Positions 43,780 through 54,465 of a stretch of 64,000 bases of DNA are shown here, piece after piece (position 1 is the stretch's first letter; each line of letters starts with the position of its first letter). Location: contig CANTUV010000008.1 of the NCBI GenBank assembly GCA_947685225.1, positions 37,068,001 through 37,132,000 of the forward strand, given 5' to 3'. The stretch comes from Garcia nutans (taxonomy: Eukaryota; Streptophyta; Magnoliopsida; Malpighiales; Euphorbiaceae). Below the pieces are notes generated by a model, which searched no databases, was not told the DNA's origin, and saw nothing but the letters and a program-made list of their open reading frames with translations. The position numbers and the translations under genes were made by a program.

Positions 43780-44190
43780 GTGTAATCACTATTCATATAC
43801 TATTTTACTATTTATAAATAGTAAATTCACTATTTACAAATAGTATTAAATAGTATTTACTATTGAAAATAGTATTTTTACTATTTATTAATAGTAAACA
43901 CTTTATGAATAGTAAAATGTACTGTTTAACAATAGTAATACCATTTATAAATAGTAAAATTTACTGTTCAACAATAGTAATACTATTTATAAATAGTAAA
44001 ATTTACTATTGATAAATAGTAAATACTATTTATAATAGTAAATACTATTTATAAATAGTAAAAATTACTATTGATAAATAGTAAATACTATTTATAATAG
44101 TAAATACTACTTATAAATAGTAAAAATTACTATTTATCAATAGTAAAATTTACTATTTATCAATAGTAAAATTTACTATTTATGAACAGT
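43780..44190. repeat. AT-rich palindromic array AATAGTAAATACTATT
   Basis: Some twenty self-complementary units such as ACTATTTATAAATAGT and TAGTAAATACTA occupy the DNA directly upstream of the TATA box of antisense gene 1. It is not coding. Confidence 0.8.
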
Positions 44191-44220
44191 ATTGAGTTTT
44201 ATTTTTTGCTTGTCGTTTCT

Positions 44221-44230
44221 CTATAAAAAC
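44221..44230 (+). promoter_or_regulatory. TATA box of antisense gene 1 in B
   Basis: CTATAAAAAC lies 91 bases before the gene 1 ATG, just after the palindromic array. The homologous region of A lies outside the window and that of G is too diverged to compare. Confidence 0.6.
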
Positions 44231-44320
44231 TCACCATTCCTTCATTTTATTTCACAACACGATTTCAATTTCATAATTCTCTCAAATTTTTTCAATTTTA
44301 GCACATATTTTTCAAAAACA

Positions 44321-44975
44321 ATGCATGCTTTGAGGCCAGGGACTCATTCTAATGCCGAGTTATTGGAGTTTATTCAGCATCATGAAGATGAAAATTTAGA
44401 TATACTAGCCGGGATGCCGCTCCATCGCAGTTCCAATCAAAAGAGCAAGGTAATTATTTTTTCCCTTTTTATTTCTTTATTTTTTTGTTTTTTTTTTGTA
44501 TATTTTTTATTCTTTTGTTATTATTTGTTATTGTGAAAAATAAATTAATTTAAGTAGATAGAATGATATGTATTTACCTAGTATTAACTTACTTGGGTCT
44601 GTGTTAGCATGATCGTTGTATTGTTCGGGCTGGAGGGTGTATTTACAAAGCCCGACAATGGTACGATGTAGTGCCTTCTCGGGTAAGGCGGATGAGGGAT
44701 CCGGGTGCTTCTTCATCAAGAGGCCTCTAAACTAATGACCATGAGATCCTTTTGTCTGCTTCTGATGAGGACCATGATGGATCAAAATCTCAAGATAATA
44801 GGGATTTTGGTGCTCCTACTTCGGGTGATCCCAGGATGAGTAATTTGCCTGGTTTTGGTGCTCCTGCTTCGGGCGGACTCGGAACGAGTGATTTGCCCCC
44901 CCCCCTCCAACAGGCGATGACTTTTTCAAGGCTTTATTTGATGACCTACCACCACCTTCTTAGTGATATGTAAAT
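44321..44975 (+). pseudogene. Gene 1 of element B: PMD gene with PMD core deleted, antisense to B
   Basis: Exon 1 is 44321-44449, exactly 43 codons (MHALRPGTHSNAELLEFIQ...), with a GTAATT donor. The intron ends TGTTAG at 44607. Exon 2 starts HDRCIVRAGG and KARQWY, matching the PMD exon of G, but after RVRRM it jumps straight to GASSSRGL, the last exon of gene 1 in A. The PMD core and several exons seen in A are missing. A TAA interrupts just after RGL, and a shift in the C-run near 44900 changes the tail. The intact A tail ends FDDLPPPS. Confidence 0.7.
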
Positions 44976-45336
44976 ATTGTAGCAATTGTAAAATATTGTA
45001 CAATAATGAAAAATATACAATTTGCCTCTTTACTGTAACTCTTTTTTTTTTCTTTCTTTTTTCGTTACTGCACCACTTTTTTTTTCTTTCTTTTTTATAC
45101 CACAGTACTTGCTAAACCAAATCCAAAGTGGAAAAGGAAATTGCAACCAATTCTTTTCCTTATGCCATATGGTTTTACCTTTTCCGATTACCTTTTCCTT
45201 TCCACTTTTGGAAAAGGTTTGTTTCTTTTATATAAATCACCCTTCATGCCATAGTTTAATACATAAACCAAAATTCTTTCTCTTTCAACGTGAAGGCCCC
45301 CTTTAACAATTTTAATTTTTCCTTCATTTATTCACC
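44976..45336 (+). promoter_or_regulatory. Gene 1 to gene 2 interval with gene 2 TATA box
   Basis: T-rich DNA with TATATAAA at 45229-45236, 101 bases before the gene 2 ATG. The same box, TTTATATA on the plus strand, is at 62021-62028 in A. Gene 2 therefore seems to have its own promoter. The frame 45022-45306 is T-rich noise. Confidence 0.55.
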
Positions 45337-46648
45337 ATGACCGAGCATCATTTAATGAGAATAAAAATTCTATTTAAGAATATGGATGCCATTCATTGGA
45401 AACAAATTTCATGGTCAAAACTTGATGTTTTAAAATGTTTTCAAAATATCAAATTGGACTAATCCTTCTTACATGTCGTAGCTTCCTTTTGGAATACGGA
45501 TTCCAGGGTATTTAAAATTAATGGCTTTGAAATATGTCCCTTGATTGAAGAATTTGAGGACATCCTTGGATATCCAAATAATCAACAAATGGCATTACCC
45601 ACATTGATTTCCAAGACTCAATAGAAGATGCAGATGTTATTTCAAATTCCAAAACCCAAAGTTCTTTTGTTGATGAGAGGTGAAAAAATTCTACTTGCTC
45701 CTTTGATTGACTTTTGTCTCTCTCATTTGGCCCCTACTAAGGCATGGGGATGCATGCGCTGTCTTTGCATGCTCGACCAATTCTTGCTTGTTTCTTCCGA
45801 CGATGATATTGATTCACGAGTATTGGATATTATGGACCAAATGGAAGGAGGCTTGTCGCCGGTACCTGTGATCTTAGCCGAGACCTTAGTTGGATTAGAC
45901 CGATTTAAATCAGGATTGTCAAAGAGACTGACTAGGAGTCCGTTGCTGCTTTAGGTAATTACCTAAACTGCCCTTTCGGGTTTTCAATTTAGGTTTTCTT
46001 TTTTCTTCTTTTCATTGCTCTAACTTTTGCCTAGTCCGCCCATGCGGGTTTTCGGAACTAGCGAGCTGTCTTAATTTTTGCCTAAGTTGCCCTTGCGGGT
46101 TTTCAACTTAGCAAACTTTTTACTTTCTTTTATTGCTCTAATTTTTGCCTAGTCCGCCCATGCGGGTTTTCAAAACTAGCAAGCTGTCCTAATTTTTGCT
46201 TAAGTTGCCATTGCGGGTTTTCAACTTAGCATACCCTTTTTTTTCACAGATTTGGCTTCAGGAGCGTCTTTGCTTGCTTGATACTCCATCCATGGACTTT
46301 GCCAGATACCTACCACGTCATCATTCTGCTAGGAAGCTACTCCATCCTGCTTCTTCATGTGCTGACTGGGTTGACTGGATCCACTCACGCTCCAAAGTCA
46401 ATATCCGTTGGTCGATACCTTGGTGGAAGATTTCTCATATCACCATGCGGACATACTTGATGTACGTTCCCCTTGCTGCTCTTCGTCAAGGTACATGCTA
46501 TGATCCTCGTCGACTTGGCCATCAGTATGGAGCTGAGCCTCATGATTCTGACTTTGCTCCTAACTTAGACATGCCTTGCTTGACTGAAGCCTACTTGGAT
46601 CGGCTGAGGCAAAGCTGGCCTGCACGTTACACTTATCGACTGCCATAG
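45337..46648 (+). pseudogene. Gene 2 of element B: DUF7745-like plant protein, antisense to B, one intron
   Basis: Exon 1 is 45337-45954 (MTEHHL...), exon 2 is 46250-46648 after a TTTCACAG acceptor. Exon 1 has WSKLDVLKCFQN, ASFWNTDSRVFKINGFEICPLIEEFE and PVILAETLVGLDRFK. Exon 2 has WLQERLCLL, WVDWIHS, IPWWKISHITM, YVPLAALRQG and YDPRRLGHQYG. The FEICPLIEEFE block and the PRRLGHQYG end are like the plant DUF7745/PMD-related proteins that occur in retroelements. Two premature stops (near 45460 and 45625) and a TAG at the exon 1 end, where CAG is expected before the donor, make it a pseudogene. Name from motif memory only. Confidence 0.65.
45963..46228 (+). repeat. Array of five CCC/GGGTTTT hairpins in the gene 2 intron (B)
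   Basis: Units start at about 45963, 46031, 46082, 46149 and 46199. Each has an outer stem, then CCC, four bases, GGG, TTTT, and the closing arm. Outer arms differ: CTAAGTTG/CAACTTAG (46082-46111, perfect), CTAGTCCG/CGGAACTAG (46031-46061), CTAAACTG/CAATTTAG (45963-45992, one mismatch). Gene sense is the plus strand. Confidence 0.85.
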
Positions 46649-46890
46649 ATTTTACATTTGTCAATTTAGAAAGTGTTTTGTTAGGATGAAAAATAACTAA
46701 AGTAATAAAAGATGCTTCTTTTCCATTTATAATTTGTCATCACCTTTTGCAATTATGATTATTTATTTCATCCATATCTGGTCAAATACTTATAAGAGTG
46801 CACATAGAACAATTTTAACATTAATTCTGTTTTATTAAATTGGGGAACAACCAAACATAAAGCCAGCATACACAAGATCACTCTTGTTGC

Positions 46891-47032
46891 CAACTAGCCC
46901 TTTCGGGTTTTCTAATTGATGATTTTCTCTCATTTAGCCCTAATTATTGCCTAGCCCGCCCTTCCGGGTTTTTGGAACTAGCGGACTGCTCTAACTATTG
47001 CCTAGGACTCCCTTTTTGGGTTTTCAACCTAG
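46891..47032 (+). repeat. Array of three CCC/GGGTTTT hairpins downstream of gene 2 (B)
   Basis: Units at 46891-46918, 46951-46981 and 47002-47032, of the same design as the intron array. The region 46649-46890 before it is AT-rich with no other motif. The array lies between the gene 2 stop and the end of integrase on the other strand. Confidence 0.8.
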
Positions 47033-47054
47033 CGAGCTCTTTTTTTTTTATTTT

Positions 47055-48243
47055 TCATACATAAAACTTCTTCAACTTATCAATGTTTACTGGCTCACTA
47101 AATTCATTCCCGTCCATGTCTGACAACTTCACCGCACCTTTGTTCATGACTTGTTTCATGACATATGGCCCTTCCCAGCTGGGTCTGAACTTCCCTCTTG
47201 GATCAGATACATTAGGCTTACATTGCTTCAACACCAAATCCCCAACTCTGAATTTTTTTATTTTAACCCTTCTATTGTAGGCCTGAGCTATCTTCTTTTG
47301 ATATAGTTGGTGATGATATAATGCCTTTAACCTTCTCTCTTCTAGCAGAGCTAACTGTGTGTATCTGCTTGCTACCCATTCCGTTTCAGGCAGTTCAGCT
47401 TCCAAGACTATTCTTAATGACTTGATTTCTATTTCAATTGGGAATACTACTTCCATCTCATAAACCAAAGAGAATGGTGTCATTCCAGTAGGTGTTCGCA
47501 CACTTGTCCTGTATCCCCATAAAGCAAAGGGAAGCATTTCCTACCAGTCCCGGTAAGTCTTGGACATCTTGGATAAAATTTGCTTAATTGTTTTGTTTGT
47601 TGCTTCGATCACACCGTTAGCCTTTGGCCTATAAGGAGAGGATCTATGATGATGAATTTGGTACTTTGAGAATAAATCCTTAACTGCTCCTTGAAATTGT
47701 ACCCCATTGTCTGATATCACACTATGCGGGACCCCGTATCTGCAGATGAGATTCCTTTCAATAAATAAACCTAGCCATTTGGCTTGCACCCAATCTATTG
47801 AATGATTCAGCTTTGACCAATTTTAAAAAATAATCTACTACTACCACAATGAAACGGTGACCGTTTGAAGCTGTCGGATGTATCTCTCCTATAATGTCGA
47901 TACCCCAGGTGGCAAATGGCCAGGGTGAAGACATTGAATGCAATTCTTCAGGAGGCATGTGATTCAAGTTACCATACATCTAACATTGTTGGCACCTCTT
48001 TACGAACTCAATACAATCTCTCTCCATGGTCAACCAATAGTAACCTTGTCGAATAATCTTCTTAACTAGGGCCAAACCATTCATGTGCGGACCGCAACTT
48101 CCCGCATGTATTTCTGACATGATGCGCTCCACTTCAGGCTTTCTTAAACATCTCAAATGCACTCCATCAGGCCATCTTCGATATAACTCCCCATGGAAAG
48201 TGATGTATTGCAATGACCAATGCCTTATGGCTCTTCTCTCTTC
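47055..48243 (-). pseudogene. Element B integrase, interrupted
   Basis: Zinc-binding part: GPHMNGLALVKK...CIEFVKRCQQC. Catalytic Asp is in TWGIDIIGEIHP, second Asp in ISDNGVQFQG, Glu in VIEATNKTIKQIL. The C-terminal GPY-like part has FRVGDLVLK and WEGPYVMKQV and ends KKFYV at 47055. A stop after CQQC (CAG to TAG, compared with A), a frameshift near 47770 and one near 47540 break it. Confidence 0.87.
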
Positions 48244-49398
48244 CTATGTTGCCCCCGGCGGGTATTCTCTTTCCTCCAAAAATTGCCTTTTAGTATCATA
48301 CCACGCATTATGGTTAGTATCAATTTCCATAATTGTTTCATATTCATAGCAAGGAGTTGATGAACTAGTTAAGATCAGAGGCTTAAGGAATAGGCTAACA
48401 GGGTTTTCCCATACCGAAGCCAATGTGGCTAGGGCATCAGCCATCTGATTTTCTTTCCTTGATAGGTGTATAAACCTACACTCCTTAAAGTTCTTCTTCA
48501 TCATGGTCAAGTAATGGTGGTATGGTTTTAATTTTTCTTCTTTCAACTCCCACTCTCAATTTATTTGGGATACAACTAGCAATGAATCACCAAAAACTTC
48601 CACCTTATCCACCTTCATAATCATTAGGGTTTCCAAACCAAAAATACAAGCTTTGTACTCCACCATATTATTGATTGCCCTAAATTTCAATTTTTTGACT
48701 AAAGGGATGAGTTCCCCTTCGGGCAATTCTAGTATAACTCCCAAACCTGCTCCTTTCCTATTTACTGCTCCATCAAAATACATTTTCCACCCTTATACCT
48801 CAATTGCTTCTAAATGTTCATCTGGAAATTCCAAGACTACCTCTTCGCTTTCTGGTAATGGTTGTTGGGCCAGGAATTTTGCCACCACTCTACCTTTAAT
48901 TGTTTTCTTGGTTACATACTTAATCTCAAATTCTTCTAATATTATCAACCATCGACCATATTTCCCAATCAAAGAGGGTGTTTCCCTTAAGTACTTCATT
49001 GGATCCATCCTGGAAATTGCTTGCACACTATACAATTGAAAGTAGTGCCTCAACTTCTTAGAAGACCAAACCACGGCTATACAGGTCTTTTCAATGATAC
49101 TATACTTAATTTCATAAGGTAGGAGCTTTCTACTCAAATAGTAAACTGCATGCTCAATCCCTTATTCATCTACTTGGGCTAGCATGGCTCCTATCGACTC
49201 TTCTTCTACTGCTAAGTATAGTAATAGAGGTTTGCCGGGTTTAGGTGGTTTTAAAACAGGCGGATTCAACAAGTACTCCTTTATTCACTCAAAGGCCTTT
49301 TGACATTCTTCATTCCATATGATCGGCTGATTCTTTCTAAGTAATTTGAAGATAGGCTCACAAATTGCTGTGAGTTTTGCTATGAATATGCTAATGTA
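48244..49398 (-). pseudogene. Element B RNase H and second (plant-type) RNase H
   Basis: First RNase H: LLPYEIKYSIIEKTCIAVVW and HYFQLYSVQAISRMDP (49137-48950). Second RNase H: MYFDGAVNRKGAGLGVIL, VEYKACIFGLE, FGDSLLVVSQIN, then QMADALATLAS (48783-48430). Presence of both is diagnostic of the Tat lineage. Stops occur at 48790 and 48555, among others. Confidence 0.85.
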
Positions 49399-50269
49399 CT
49401 ATAGTTTACCAATGAATCCCCAAACTTCTCTCTCCGTCTTAGGGGCTGGCATATCCCTGATTGCTTTGACTTTTTCAGGATCAATCTCAATGCCATTCAG
49501 ACCAATTACATGTCCTAATAATTTACCTGAGGTAACACCGAACACACACTTCTTTGGGTTTAATCTTAGCTTATATTTCAAAGCTCTATCAAAGAATAAC
49601 TCTAAGTTTTGGAAGTGTTTCTCCCTTGTATCCGACTTAACCATCATATCATCAACATATACTTCAACTTCTTTGTGCATCATGTCATGAAATAATGTGG
49701 TGGCCATCCTTTGGTAAGTTGCTCTAGCATTCTTTAAACCGAACGACATTACCCTATAACAAAATATACCCCATGTAGTAATGAAAGTAGTTTTGGTTTT
49801 ATCCTCTTGGGCCATGAACACTTGGTTGTATCCGGAAAATCCATCTACAAACGAGTGTAGCAAGCTAGAGGCTACACTATCAATGAGAATATCTATATGA
49901 GGTAAAGGAAAATCATCCTTAGGGGAAGCCTTGTTCAAATCTCTATAGTCCACACAGACCCTTATTCTTCCATCTTTCTTTGGCACGGGTACTATGTTGG
50001 CTAGCCAATCTGGGTATTCTATCACTTCAAAGAACTTCACTTGTATTTGCTTAGTGACCTCTTCTTTAACTAGTTCAGCCCACTCAGGTCTTAATCGCCT
50101 AAGCTTTTGTTTGACAAGTTTCATGTGAGTGTAAGTAGGAATATGATGCTCGGCTATGTCTCGATCTATTCCAGGCATATCCTCATAAGACCAAGCAAAC
50201 ACTTCTTCATATTTTTTGAATATTTTTTCAAATCTCTCTCTCTCATCAGGAATAAGGTTGGATGCTATG
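49399..50269 (-). pseudogene. Element B reverse transcriptase
   Basis: Open from 50202 to 49399. FAWSYEDMPGID, LRRLRPEWAELVKEEV, VPVPKKDGRIRVCVDYRDLN, FVDGFSGYNQ, FCYRVMSFGLKNARATYQR and the catalytic YVDDMMVKS are all in order. Upstream it is joined to the protease part by a one-base frame shift around 50270. Confidence 0.9.
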
Positions 50270-51480
50270 CTAATGTTTTAAGATTTTCAGTTGTTCCAAA
50301 TTTAATGATTGTGTGTTAACAGAATTAATATTAAAGATGCTCATGTAACTGCTATTTGAATGTCTGCAACCATCAGGAGAAATATCACACAAGTAAGCAA
50401 AATCAGACTTTATTGCATTCATTTTGGAAAAGAAAACATCATCATCCTTAAACAAAGCAGACAAATAAAAATAAAAATAAAAATAAAAATCATTGTTCTC
50501 AGAATCATAAAGCAGGACGTCTTCAAACTTTTCTTTAACCAGGGCGGCAATCTCCTCCGGAGTCTTCTCGGCTTTCAGGATAGCTTCATTCTTCTCTTTT
50601 GGAGTGGATTCTTTGTTGTTTGACAGGGTGAGCTCTTTCTTTACTTGCTCCACTAGCTCGGCAACATCTGTGAAAATTTCAAAACCTGGGATTAACTTAC
50701 CCATAAACATGATTGGCTCGGGCTTTCCTTGGAGTGGTCCCATAACTGGAGCCTTGACAAAGATCTCTTCAAGTGGTGGGAAACTCATCTTCTCACTCTT
50801 CTTTGGCTGGATATCATTGTCTTCATCATATCCCAACCCCTTCTTGGAAGTTTGAGTTCTAAAATCTGGCAACTTTGTCAAACCGGCCTTACCCTTTCCA
50901 AGACCAGCTCCGGGAAGGTAGTTCATGTTCTTCATCATATTCAAGACTTTAGAGTCCACCACTTCATCATCAAAAATTGTAGCTACTTGAAAACCATTGA
51001 GAGGCCTCTCAATCATTAGAGCGTTAACAATCTCATTATCTTCAGCTTCAATGACCACTGTCTCATTTCTGTTGGGGGACTTGATCTTTTGATGAAGGGT
51101 GGAAGGAACTCCACCAAGAGGATGGAACCATGGTCACCCCAAGAGTAAGGCGAAGGTAACCGGTATGTCTAAAACAACAAACTCAACAATAGATTCAATT
51201 GGACCAACCTTGACAACGGCTTTGAAAGTTCCTACGGCATGCCTCTTAGCGTTGTCATAAGCATAAATTGTTACCTCGATTGGGTTTAGATCTCTTGTTG
51301 ACATGGCTAGCTTTGGCAATATCTTAAGTGGACAAAAATTTATGGCGGACCCATCATCGACCATTACACAAGGAGTCCTCTTCCCCTTTACTTCTATTTT
51401 GATAAAGAGAGGGCGGATGTGGTCTCTCCCCTCCTCCGGTAAGTCCACATCAGAAAAAGAAACTGCTCCCATATTAACTT
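50270..51480 (-). pseudogene. Element B protease and protease-RT linker
   Basis: VDDGSAINFCPL lies around 51350, LLG then a TGA at 51134-51136 where A has CGA. A second open stretch 51058-50270 has LPGAGLGKGKAGLTKLPDF (a G-patch-like Gly-rich segment) and MGPLQGKPEPIMFM. It includes about 280 bases absent from A, with an (AAAAAT)n-coded FYFYFYFY run at 50460-50490. Host element A was split in exactly this gene part. Confidence 0.82.
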
Positions 51481-53395
51481 CATTCTTTTCTTGAACCTCT
51501 TCACATTTCATTACTTCCCCAATTTTTATGAAGTTGATCAACTCCTCCGGTGTCGTGGAGGTAGAAATTGGCATGCTAGCTAAGGCTTTGGCCATAGTTT
51601 CTCGGTGCTTTTTAGAAGTAGCTAATAAGTCCCAAATGCTAACACTTGCTTGGGTTCTTTTCAATTGCTTGAGCACAACATCATCTTCTTCTACTTCAAC
51701 TTCCTTTCCTTTATTAGTTTCTACCTCCTTCGGTGATGGCCTGGCATAAGGCTTACCGAATCTAGTATTCATCACCTCATCTTCTTCTGGCATGGACCAA
51801 GTCCACTCCTCCTTCTTGGGTACAATATCATCACTATCACTTGAATCCCAAAACCCGTTGACAAAATAAATTACTACTTCTCCACCCATCATAGCTTGTT
51901 CAATTTTGACAAATGCCTCTTCTTCTTTGGTTGCTTCTCCATTGACGTCTTGAAAATAAGATATGACAAAATCCTCAGGCAAACCTCCTCCAATCATGAA
52001 GGTTGCCGGTGATGGTACCCTATTGAATTTTTGCAATGGGTTGTCTTTGGTGTTTGGCTTATTGGGCTTGGGTAGTTTCCCATTATCAATTAGATTTTTG
52101 ATCTCATGTCTCAACCTTACACATCTATCCGTGTCATGCCCTTGCATTTGGTGAAATTGACAAAATGCTTTGGTGTCAAAATTAGATGGGAGAGGGTTAG
52201 GCAAAGGATGAGGATTTAAGGGTTGCTGCAATCCCTTTCTTTGAAGCTTATTGAGAACCCAAGACATCGGTTTCCCCAATTCCAAAAATTGTCTCCTCGT
52301 TCCTTGGTTAGTAAAATTAACACCGACGGCCTTTTGCATGCTTTAGCTACCAGATTGATAGCTCCCTTTCTCGTTTCTTTTTGTTGCAAAACAGCTCTTA
52401 TCCCTTTCCCATTCTTCAATTTGCAAACTAGCTTAGAGAAGATCTTTGAAATCACGGATGAGTGTATGAGACATCCTCTCATGAAGACTGGGCAACACCC
52501 CTCTTACAATCATCCTTATTTGATCGGATTCATCGGGCCTCTTCTTGAGTAAAGCGGCCTTGTTTCTCCAACTTTTCACATAGTCCACAAAACTCTCATT
52601 TGGCCTTTGCCTAAAGGACTCCACTTCCATTAAGGTAACTTGTAACTCCACATTATATCCATATTATTGGATGAAGGCTTTGTAAAGTAGATCCCAACTC
52701 TTTTGTGTTCCATCATCTAAGGTATTGAACCAGTTTTGGACAACAGGATCCAATGAGAAGTACCTTAGGGTTTGAGCCTTAGTAGCTCGGGCATACTGCA
52801 TGGCAATGATATACTGCTTCACATGGAGATGATGATTTTTGGTGCCATTGTACTTAGCAAAGGAAGGCATCTTGAACTTATAAAGGACCTCTTCATCTTG
52901 TTCAAATAGTTTGTCGATCTCAGACATCTCTTCAGTTTTCAGCTTCTTCTCAAATTTCTTTTCTAAATCAGCAATCATCTTTTCAACATCGGATGTCTCG
53001 ATCTTTTCCATAGTTGCTTTCTCAATGACCTTCGGTTCTTTCTTCTTCTCTTGAACATCTTGGTAGTATTGAGCCCAATCATCATCGTCATCAATGATCA
53101 TTTTTTCATCATCTAAAACCACTTCACCAACTTTAGTCTTCCCTTTGTCCCTTGGCTTCTTAGTGCTAGCAGATGCCTCGGCATGATTCTCTAAGATTGC
53201 ATTCAATTGGTTCTTCATGGTCTCAGCTAGGGCCTCTTTTATTTCTTCCATTTTGGCATTGAGGGCTTCATCCACCATCCTTTGAATTTGTTCGGGCTCC
53301 ATTGTTTTTGTTGAGCAAGTGATTGAGTCATTGCTAGATACTTCATCTCCGGTGTAGGTTGGATTGTTGTAAGCTTTAGAACTATCATAATCCAA
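51481..53395 (-). pseudogene. gag: Element B gag
   Basis: Open 53395-52664, then TAA at 52664-52666 (same position as the TAA at 39027 in A), then continuing with frame breaks. N-terminal MEPEQIQRMVDEALNAKMEE, acidic DDDDDWAQYYQDV, then FKMPSFAKYNG, WFNTLDDGTQKSW, FVDYVKSWRNKA, and the CHxHC-like FCQFHQMQGHDTDRC near 52160. A long acidic region follows before the protease. Confidence 0.87.
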
Positions 53396-54464
53396 GGCTG
53401 TGAGCTAGAGAGTATCAATGACATGAGATGCGAATGTATGCATGTATGCACGAACAATCAACAAAGAATGATAATTAGGATGTTCTTTCCAACCTTATAA
53501 CATCCACTCACGAATGGTGAGTCTCTTTTCCTAGGTATGTGGTTAACAAAATACAAACATGGGGCATCTTGCTTTTGAGTGATTCCCTCGGACGTTTCAA
53601 CCAATAGTTATATTTTCAAAAATGGAAATCCATCCATGATAATTCCCATTAATTAGGTTTTAATCCATTCAACCAACTAAAATAGCTTTTATGCTATATT
53701 GGATTAAAACAAAATTAAGAGGTTTATTATAAATAGATTTCTCACTTGAAAAAGGTAACCAATGGTTCATGCCAAAAACAAGCCCATGGTTAATTTATTC
53801 TTAGTGTAAACTAGGCCCACAATTGAATTTTAGTATTTCATAATTGACCTAAATATTTTTGCAAGCTCTTTGTAAGAGAAGGTTGGGTGAAAATAGTTTT
53901 GTTTCTAAGCCCATTAGAAAAATTGATTTTGGGCTTAGTATTTGGGCCATGGGCCAAAGAATTTTTTTATTTGTTTTTAGAAAAGCCTTATGTCCAAGGA
54001 CCATCTTGAAAAGATTTGAAAAAAAACTTTGGTCTTTTGGACTTTGAGCGTACCATATACTTAGGTCATATTAGAAAAAGAATAAACCAAATAAGCCATG
54101 ATTTAGACTAAGATAAGCTAACCATAGTCAAAGAACAAGCATTTGGGGTAAAACCTAAAGAAAGTAACTAGGCCAATTACATGAGCTTTAGTCTTTGGGT
54201 TAAAAAGGCTTAGGTTCCCATAGCAAGTATATACCAAATGGTATGAGGCTATGAGTGGTTATGCCATGCTCGTTCTCCATACCTTGAGTGAAAGTATGGT
54301 ATCCCTTACATAACACAACACGGGTAACACGGGCAACACGGGCATCCTAACTCACGCACACGATGCAATCTAATATGATGCAATGGATAATATCATTATA
54401 AGAAAGAATAGAATAATAAAAAGACCAATGGAATCAGCTTCTCTTATCCCCAGTGGAGTCGCCA
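53396..54464 (-). mobile_element. Element B leader and tRNA-Arg-type primer binding site
   Basis: The PBS is 54447-54464, reading TGGCGACTCCACTGGGGA on the minus strand, one base from the LTR. The rest is collinear with 37237-38271 in A and has no open frame of note. Confidence 0.85.
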
Positions 54465-54465
54465 C

